This document shows positions 56,606 to 64,000 of a DNA stretch of 64,000 bases, in pieces. Made by a program: the position numbers and the translations under genes. Source of the DNA: Hermatobates lingyangjiaoensis (lineage: Eukaryota; Arthropoda; Insecta; Hemiptera; Hermatobatidae); the NCBI GenBank assembly GCA_026182355.1, contig JAPFBL010000166.1, positions 682,001-746,000 of the forward strand, in the 5' to 3' direction. Each line of letters starts with the position of its first letter. Position 1 is the first letter of the stretch. The notes beneath the pieces were generated by a model that made no database searches, was not told where the DNA came from, and saw only the letters and a program-made list of their open reading frames with translations.

Positions 56606-56609
56606 TGAA

Positions 56610-57323
56610 GGAGGGAGGTTTATCTTGTAGAAATTAGATGGTTTGAACTGAGCACAACTGAGATTAGGATATTATTGCTTAGGGCAGTATCAATGTCATG
56701 TCAGGTAGTAGAGTTGATAGGTATATTGCTTGTTGAAGAAAGAAAAGAAGAGTTTCTTAGCATTATATACAAAGGTATTCTAAAACCACTAGACGGTGAT
56801 TAAGAAAGGGTCTTAAAAATTAAAAAAGGGATTAAAAATCGAAGTAAAAAATAATCGAAGTCTTTACCATGGATAATAATAATATTCAGCGAGATGGTGA
56901 GTAATGAAGAATGGTTACTTTAAGAATGGATTGAGTGGGGGATTTAGAAGAGATAATTTTTTAATTAGTTGAAGGGAGAAGAGGAAGGCTTACAATAAAA
57001 GAGCTGGAGTTTCACCAAAGCAGAACAGTGAAAAAAAAAGAAAAATTATCTCCTGTGTGAAACAAAAAGAGGTAGCCATTTGTGTTCAATGATGGGGCTT
57101 TTTGTATATTCAGAAAAAAAGGTAAATTTTGAGAACAATATAGATTAATTTATATGAACACAGGAAGAATGCTACCTGGCTTTGTAAATATCTACTTCAA
57201 GTTTTACAGTCTTCAGAATTTATTCTTCATTACCTAACCAAAACTTAGCGGAACACTGTTCAAAATGAGTGTTAGAAGAACGGGTACAAGTAACGTTTCA
57301 CGTTTTGTTAATGATACCGTAAG

Positions 57324-57355
<32 letters not shown>

Positions 57356-58400
57356 CATCAAGAAAACTATTCACAAAGGACAGGAATCATATCAGAGTAA
57401 ACTATAAGTACACAGAACAGAACTTGTTCTCCAACTCTGACATGAGTGAACACTCTTCTCACTGGATGTGTATAATCACATTGGTTGATTTTCAAAAAGT
57501 TTCATAGATTTAAATACTATACGGCTTTAGTTAAGTCAATATATTTACATTATTTGTATTCTCCTGGAGTTAGTTTAAGATTTCAGATTAAATTCAGTAC
57601 GTAAAAATATTTATTTCATACAATAAAATGAGTATTTCGTCATTTACCTCACAATTATGCTTATTTACTAATATAAAAATACAGTTTGCTTACATTAATA
57701 TATCTGTTTAGTTATCTTATTTTTCATTGTAAATATCTATTGGACGTGATAGGTTCCTCTATATTTCTTCGTTGTAATTATAATAACAGCCTATTAATAA
57801 AAATATTATAATAGATAATAGAGTTTGCAATTCCTTTTTATAGGTTGCTTATAGTCCCACTTGCTCAGAGACATATGAACTCTACAAAAAACGTTAGAAA
57901 TTTTATTTGTATTTTTTGATGAATTTTCTTTGTTCTACTAATTAAAAACATATCTAAAATTAATTTTTTTTAGTAAGTGTGAAAATTGTTTTTTTGAACT
58001 AAGGACGAGAATTAATGTACTCTGTTAGAGGCTACTATATCATATCTTCCTGTTCTATAAGAAATAGTGAGGGAAAAGGGCAATATAGATCCAATTTTCT
58101 CGTTGGTCATAAACGTCTTTTAGGGGTAGTGATCAGAGAGGGGAGATGGTTTGAAAAGGAGGGTCAAATAAAACGTAGAGAAAAGGGAGAGCATTTGTTG
58201 CGAATCTTATGAGACGCGGGATATTGAATTTTAGAGAGATTTGAAGAGTGTCTTATGGTGCTGCGTCATGAACCTAAACCTAAAGTCAAACTCTTTTAAT
58301 AAATACATTACATATCTAACGATTTAATATATGAACTTCTAGAATATTAGAATACTAGCCTACCTGTGACCTTTTGTGTCACTCACAAATAATAACAATA
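56610..58400. other. AT-rich sequence, no supported gene
   Basis: Purine-rich between 56610 and 57060. (TA)n at 57321-57352. No motif recognised in any frame. Confidence 0.4.
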
Positions 58401-58409
58401 GGTATTGAA

Positions 58410-59181
58410 ATTAATTCACTGAACATGATTGACAGGGATAATTTTAATTGTTCTTTCTTGTTATTAAGGCACGAAAACATATTCTTATATCGCCCAAGCT
58501 TTTGATAAGTATTCTTAACATGATTCAAGATATATATTCACAGTAAGTCTATTTAGCAAAAAAAAAAATTATTTAAAAGTAAAAAAAAACATTCATTTTA
58601 TCATATAAATAAATAAAACATCAATTCAATTTATATAAACAATGAAATGCATTTAGAGCAAACAAAATTTGTAAATTGAAATATTTAATTTATTTACCTA
58701 ACATAAAATAACATTAATGAAAAGAATGTGTCTATCATTTTCACTACTGCCATCGGAGAGCACGCAAGCGACTGGCTACCCTGGGTGCATGTCTTTACGT
58801 TATTACCATTATTTATATTATTCAAATTTTATTTCAAAAATTTTTGTTCTTACATTTATTGTTAATATTTTGTACTACTGCCATAGGTGAGCACGCCAGC
58901 CAGTGAATCCTGGCCCCATGCCATAGTTTATTACTAGTGTTTATATTAAGCAAATATTAACTGAAAAAAAATGTTACATTTATATATAATACATTTACAC
59001 TAGTGTTATCTGTGAGTACGTAAGACACTTGTTACCCTGGTTCCAATTTTGGGAATATAGTGATAATTTTGTTTTATTTAACATTCCTTAAAATAAACAA
59101 TTTATTTTTAATTTTGGGCCCTAACTCTACAGAAAATATGTGAAAAAACAAACAAACTCACGAACTTTATATATAGAGATA
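58410..59181 (+). repeat. ~0.8 kb interspersed repeat, copy 2
   Basis: Same order of blocks as 7556-8345: ACATGATTGACAGGGATAAT, GTTCTTTCTTGTTATTAAGG, GCCCAAGCTTTTGATA, CATCAATTCAA, AAATAACATTAATGAAAAG and the terminal CAAACAAACTCACGAACTTT with TATATATAGAGAT. This copy has three internal subrepeats with GAG(C/T)ACG(C/T)(A/C)AG and CCTGG blocks (58747, 58881, 59004), one more than copy 1. It lacks the ~100 bp that copy 1 has just before the first subrepeat. Confidence 0.65.
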
Positions 59182-59224
59182 TTTTGTTAAAGAATGTGGA
59201 CTTAAATTTGGTTAAATATGTAAA

Positions 59225-59310
59225 AAGATTTCACATAAACACGTGAAATAACAATCGATGATCAAAGACTAAGATAGTCTTTTTTTGCAATTTCATATTG
59301 TGGTTTGAAC
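59225..59310 (-). mobile_element. PLE terminal-repeat fragment, family A tail
   Basis: ACACGTGAAATAACAATCGATGATCAAA and CATATTGTGGTTTGA match the tail that flanks other family A copies (3405-3435 and 29985-30012). The ribozyme segment is replaced by a short AGACTAAGATAGTCT palindrome, probably a deletion junction. Confidence 0.5.
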
Positions 59311-59319
59311 ATTGGTGGT

Positions 59320-62060
59320 TAAATATATGTGAAGTTGAGTGCTCTGACTGCCAACACATCAATGTTCAAATCCCAATGCGTCCCTTAAGTATAAATATTA
59401 ATGTTTTTTCACTTGTGTTTCCAATGGAAAAAACTAGCGTAATATATCATACATTTACATTACTTCATTATGAACCTGTACTTACTCATAAATTTAATTC
59501 AATGAAATTACTTCAAAGTAAGAATAAATTCTTGTCCATAAATTATTAGTAATTAACACATCGAAATATAAATTACACTACTGATTAATATTTATTAAAT
59601 AATGTTGCATTTATAATACATTTAAAACACAATAACAAAGCTTTCCTCACTTCTCACTAGGAGCGCTGGTAGAAGATAAATACAAGATATGTATGTGTAT
59701 GTGTATTTACCCCTGAAAAAGTTCAATTTAGTCGTTTCTATACACTTTGAAAGTTAACTGCAGATTAAATATAAAATTTAGCTTTTGTAACTCTTCTTGA
59801 TTTTGAAATATGCTGCAACACATACACTTACATTGACATACAAATATGTGGATGTGTGCGTACCAGTACGTATAACATTTTCATATTTTATATGTAGTGT
59901 TATGTACGGTATACTTAATGTGATACGTGCAGTATAAATAAACTACCCCATACTAGTGTTAGTATTCTGTAAAAAAACACACATAAATACACACAAACGA
60001 TTTTGAAAAATTTTTTTTTGAGTTAGCAGACCTCAAAATGTAAATTTTCACTGAACTCTCAGTATAGTATTGTGGTAATTCTTGCAATTACCACCACAAA
60101 ACCAGTGAAATGAAAGTAATTATTCAATAATAGGACTTCTCGTTCCATCTCTAATAAATGATGGAAATCCAAATCCATCGAATGTAGGTAAAGTACACTT
60201 AATAATTGAACTTTAGAAAGAAAAAACGTCAATATTATAAATACATACATATTGTTAGAACGAAATGTGAAATGACATTAGTAAATGATACCGTCACCTA
60301 GAATTGGCATTATCGTATACAGAATTAGTTGTCCTGTAATATGTTGACTGGTTTTGATTGAAGGTCAAAAATCTAGACACCTCTTGTATAGAAGTGACAT
60401 AAAAATAAAACCGTGCCACAAGGACACTAATGAATTCTACTTGAAGATGAACAAAATCAAAAACCGATCGAATATCCCCTACTCTTTTACAGGAAGTACG
60501 ACGCTCCCATCATCTAAGTGATTTCAATACTTTTATTGATTTTTTTACATAAAAACAAATAAACAATATAATATTTTATTTATTTTATGTACTACAAAAA
60601 TGTTTACTGGTACAATAGTAAGAATATATTTCGGATGCAAACTTTAGTTTCAGATTATTTTATTTATCAGATATTTCAATAAGTTTTCAATTTGCTTCTT
60701 TTTAGGTATGAGGAGAACGTCTACTTAATCGACTAGTATTTATTTTCATGAACTTTCCTACGAAGCTGATTAAGTAAAAGGTTAGTGGACTTTTCTGTTA
60801 CTTTTTGTTTTATTCTGTATATAAACATAAACAAATGTTGCTTGTAAAAGAAAAATAAAACAACTGCTATGATATTCATCCTACAAATATAGTTGTATTG
60901 AAGGACTTCAAGAATTATGTCTCCACAAAACCAGTTTAATTTCTTGAATATCCGCCATATGAGTAAATACCACACTATAACAAATTACACAAGTAATGAA
61001 ATATAGTTGTGTTTTCTAAATATATCTCATTCAAATCAACATGAATATTGAGAACATTAGGTAAGAAAAAAACAGGTTTTGTTTATTCTTATGTACTCTT
61101 GATTATATAGTAGATCTTCACTACAAGAGGAGCGTTAGTCTACATCCCTGCGGACTAGATTTTTAGTTATCACTGTGAAAGACGTGAAAACTACTTCTAA
61201 TTATTCTCACACTAGATTATTATGGCCCATTTTATATCTCCTGGATTAATTTATTTATATATTAGCGCTAATAACTGGGTTTGAAGGCGTGTATTAAGTA
61301 TTCTACGCAACAGCCCAGAGTATTTTATACAAAGAATACAAATTTTATCAATTTTCTTAACCAAATATATAGAGTTTCTATTTTTAATTACTAATAAATA
61401 AATACAAAATTTATTAAATTGTTCAATTTAATTAATTGTATTTATATACAACAAGAGTTCACGGTCAGTGTGGGAAATGAAATCATGCAATGAAAACATA
61501 TTACCAAAAAAATTAGTAGGATTAACACATTCATGAAGCAACCTGTTCTCCCATCATTTAATTTATAGTGCATTTGATGAAAACTAGTTCTTAATCCAAA
61601 GATCTTAGTCCTACATATGAACTTTTAATGTAGTAGAAACATTTTTATATATTAGAAGACATGCATATTTTTTCCTTAATTTAACTACAGTGCTTAAAAT
61701 TTTATTCCATAAAACTGCATACAGTTTATACAGTTATGTTGATAATATGAAATAATTATATTTCAAATTAATATACAAAATTTAATGTAATTAATTATTT
61801 TTATTGTATAAAATAACAATTTTTTTTATACATATATTTATCGATTTCTTTTGGTGAATACACTTTTCACTTCTAAACTTTACATGTATACAATTATTGC
61901 TGCAATGGTATGGAAATGAAATAAATGTTGCTGCACTGTGCAATCATTAAGGCATAATCAACAAACATTTTCAATAGTTTTGGATGAAGGAAAAGTTCAG
62001 ATTTGTGCAAATGTACACACTTTTGTACTCATGATTGAAATTTAAAACTTGAATAACCCT
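59320..62060. other. AT-rich sequence, no supported gene
   Basis: No recognisable motif. A possible B-box-like GTTCAAATCCC at ~59369 has no matching A-box. Confidence 0.4.
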
Positions 62061-62067
62061 TAAAAGG

Positions 62068-62380
62068 AGGTTAGGTTAGCTCAGTAGCAAGCTTCTCTCT
62101 CACCTCCGAATATGTAGATCTGGGGTTCAATACCCACTCTGGCCCTCGATTTATTCAAGCGGGAGGTAAATAAATCCAAGCATGGGCGAAACGTTAAGCT
62201 GTCGGTCCCGAGCCTGTACAATGTCAGGTACCTGTTAAAAATCCTTAACCAAAATATTCTTGAGGTAAGCAAAATTTAGAACTCCCAGTATAGAATCACT
62301 GTATGGTATCAGAATGAGCTAATGTTTGTTTGACCTACTTGTGTTCTCTTGTAAGACTGCTGCTACAATCTTACCTAACC
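62068..62380 (+). mobile_element. tRNA-derived SINE, copy 3
   Basis: The A-box GTTAGCTCAGTAGC starts at ~62075 and the B-box GGGGTTCAATACC at ~62122. The body has AATAAATCCAAGCATG, CGTTAAGCTGTCGGTCCC, AATGTCAGGTACCTGTTAAA and TTAGAACTCCC. The tail has GTGTTCTCTTGTAAGACTG and TACCTAACCTAA. There is a small deletion in the GTCGTCCC(TC) region relative to copy 2. Confidence 0.8.
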
Positions 62381-62394
62381 TAAACTAGTCCCTA

Positions 62395-62935
62395 AGAAAA
62401 GGATGGACGTTATAGATTTGGTTAAATTTCTATAAAATGTATAGAATATTATGTAGACGTAAAAATTTTGCCCCTTTAAGGAAATGGCATCAAAACATAT
62501 CAACCTGCATGATTTATCATATTGATTCAGTTAAATCATTACCCTTTAATTGTAACAATATATGATATATTTACCTTGTAATGTAACATTTTAATATTAG
62601 TATGATATACAACTACAGTGGATTTATATTAAACACATTTACAGAATGATATTTTCTCCTCAAAAAACATGACTTATATTTTTTTTATTGGCTACTGTAA
62701 AGTCTAGTGATTATAATGAAATTACATTTTAACAAATTTATAGAGCTTGTGACTTCTGTATTTTGTATAATGTTTGCCTCCATGTGATTAGTTTGATTTC
62801 TTTTGAGAATACTCTAAACACATGACAGTCTTACCATTTGGGAAATCGTAATGACGTTTGACACTTATGTTTAAAATATCAGTGACATTTAGCTAATATT
62901 GTTCAACTCGATTCTGTTGTGGATCTACAAACTTT
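62395..62935. other. AT-rich sequence between two SINEs
   Basis: No feature identified. Confidence 0.35.
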
Positions 62936-62944
62936 AAATTACTT

Positions 62945-63098
62945 CCTGACATCACACAGGCTTGGAACTAACGACTTAACGTCCTCTCCGAGTGGTGATG
63001 TCCTTAGATTTATTCACTGAGGGCCAGAGTGGGTATTGAAACCTGGATCTACCAGTCCGGAGGTGAGCACGTTGCTACTGGGTTAAACTGGCACCTAA
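62945..63098 (-). mobile_element. tRNA-derived SINE, copy 4 (head only)
   Basis: On the minus strand: GTTTAACCCAGTAGC at the A-box position, TCACCTCCGGACTGGTAGA, GGTTTCAATACCCACTCTGG at the B-box, then GAATAAATCTAAGG, GGACGTTAAGTCGTTAG and TGATGTCAGGAAG. The 3' half of the SINE is missing. Confidence 0.75.
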
Positions 63099-63099
63099 C

Positions 63100-64000
63100 A
63101 TAATTAAAAAAAATATATAATCAGTGAAAATCTATACCTGAACATTGAAAAAAAATTTTTTCATTAGTGGAGTGTAGTCCACTGCAGCTTTTAAAGATTT
63201 TACTTTGGATTGTGTTTCAAAGTATTCAACATTGTAAGTTGTTTGATGAGCAAAATAGAAGTAGGGATGAATTTTAATGCACTACAGCAGACAATGTCTT
63301 TGAGAGCCCATACTGGGACCATTAGTCCACTTAGCTAAGGAGGATTAGACGGGCCAGCGCAATCAACATATTTCTACGCTATTTATGACCTTAATGCTGG
63401 ACATTACCTTTTAGGTCACTAGTAATGACCTACACACCTTACATTAACAAACAGCTCTCAAACAACAACACCCAGAATTTTTAATGAAAGTAATTACTTA
63501 ATAATTACGTTGCACTAAAAAAAATTAAAATGATTTAGTTTTAATTATATTAAAAAGGAAATCTTTGGCCATTTCATAAATTAAATGGAAATGAAATGTT
63601 ATTAAATAATATTTTTTAACTATCCAAATGAATGCATCCTGTGTGTTTGCCTCCTTCGCCATTGAAACGTATCTGACTTATTCCCAACTAGTGGATGCTC
63701 CTAGTGATGCACTAAAACTTACACCCAATCACACTACGTTAAGATAGTGCAGTTACACTTAGCACCGATATCCTCATGTATATATTAAAATTTAAAAATT
63801 AAATATGTTATTTTCCTTTAGAGTTTATATATAATTTGGCTACTTTTTCTAGTCAGTGGATTTTGATTACTCAAAATTACTCTTGTATGTAAAGACAAAT
63901 CTAAACCCGCAGAATTGACGTCTCTTTATGATTCAAAAATAACTATTGCAACTCGAGTTAGACTAATCCGTCTATTGTTACCCAGTCCTTGAATTTCAAT
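63100..64000. other. AT-rich sequence, no supported gene
   Basis: A less AT-rich patch at 63295-63370 (GAGAGCCCATACTGGGACC…GGGCCAGCGC) was checked and not identified. Confidence 0.35.

Noticed and set aside
59296..59385. Another tRNA-like SINE (GTTCAAATCCC at ~59369)
   Set aside because: There is no convincing A-box upstream and no SINE body downstream.

Overview
This is AT-rich eukaryotic, almost certainly invertebrate animal, DNA. It holds no bacterial-type gene order, no convincing multi-exon host gene and no functional rRNA or tRNA gene. The transposable-element mix suggests a metazoan and, more tentatively, an arthropod: many Penelope-like element (PLE) fragments with hammerhead-ribozyme motifs and GIY-YIG endonuclease remnants, a mariner, Jockey-like LINE debris, a Helitron-type helicase relic and tRNA-derived SINEs. 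The window reads as an intergenic or intronic repeat graveyard. Everything recognised as protein-coding belongs to mobile elements and is broken or truncated, except a 221-codon internally deleted mariner transposase.

Layout. 0-4 kb: PLE terminal repeats (families A, B and D) and a PLE 5' fragment with an intact hammerhead core. 4.5-5 kb: a GC-richer, hairpin-rich element (copy 1). 7.5-8.3 kb: one copy of a ~0.8 kb interspersed repeat whose partner lies at 58.4-59.2 kb. 11.6 kb: a tRNA-derived SINE. 13.4-15 kb: PLE terminal repeats, including a large inverted duplication with two hammerheads around an endonuclease C-terminus, then a second tRNA-like repeat. 16.1-17.2 kb: a repeat-derived block with one exon-like segment. 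18.4-19.2 kb: the 3' end of a PLE (GIY-YIG region plus hammerhead). 22.7-24.95 kb: a satellite array with higher-order structure. 25.1-25.6 kb: a Jockey-like LINE 3' end. 29.6-31.1 kb: a dense cluster of PLE palindromes, hammerheads and N-terminal fragments. 32.5-33.4 kb: mariner. 35.3 kb: SINE. 36.2-37.2 kb: Helitron/PIF1-type helicase relic. 38.1-39.6 kb: a ~1.46 kb GC-rich, non-coding, strongly structured element (copy 2). 45.9-46.5 kb: LINE RNase H relic. 47.8 and 50.1 kb: two identical 262-bp repeats. 50.8-52.1 kb and 54.4-56.6 kb: further PLE palindromes. 62-63.1 kb: two SINEs in opposite orientation.

Two things stand out. First, the GC-rich element at 38125-39590 is built from consecutive hairpins and begins with a 99-nt four-way junction. 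A diverged relative at ~4553-4890 keeps several of the same hairpins, and by my hand alignment it does so through about six compensatory base-pair changes, which is what a functional RNA fold would produce. Second, the PLE material shows several hammerhead sequence families, all with short palindromic stem III. It also shows repeated N-terminal fragments that all stop at the same point of the reading frame and run into (TA)n.

All alignments and pairings were done by eye. No folding, database search or identity calculation was run. Stretches not described were read and showed nothing I could support.
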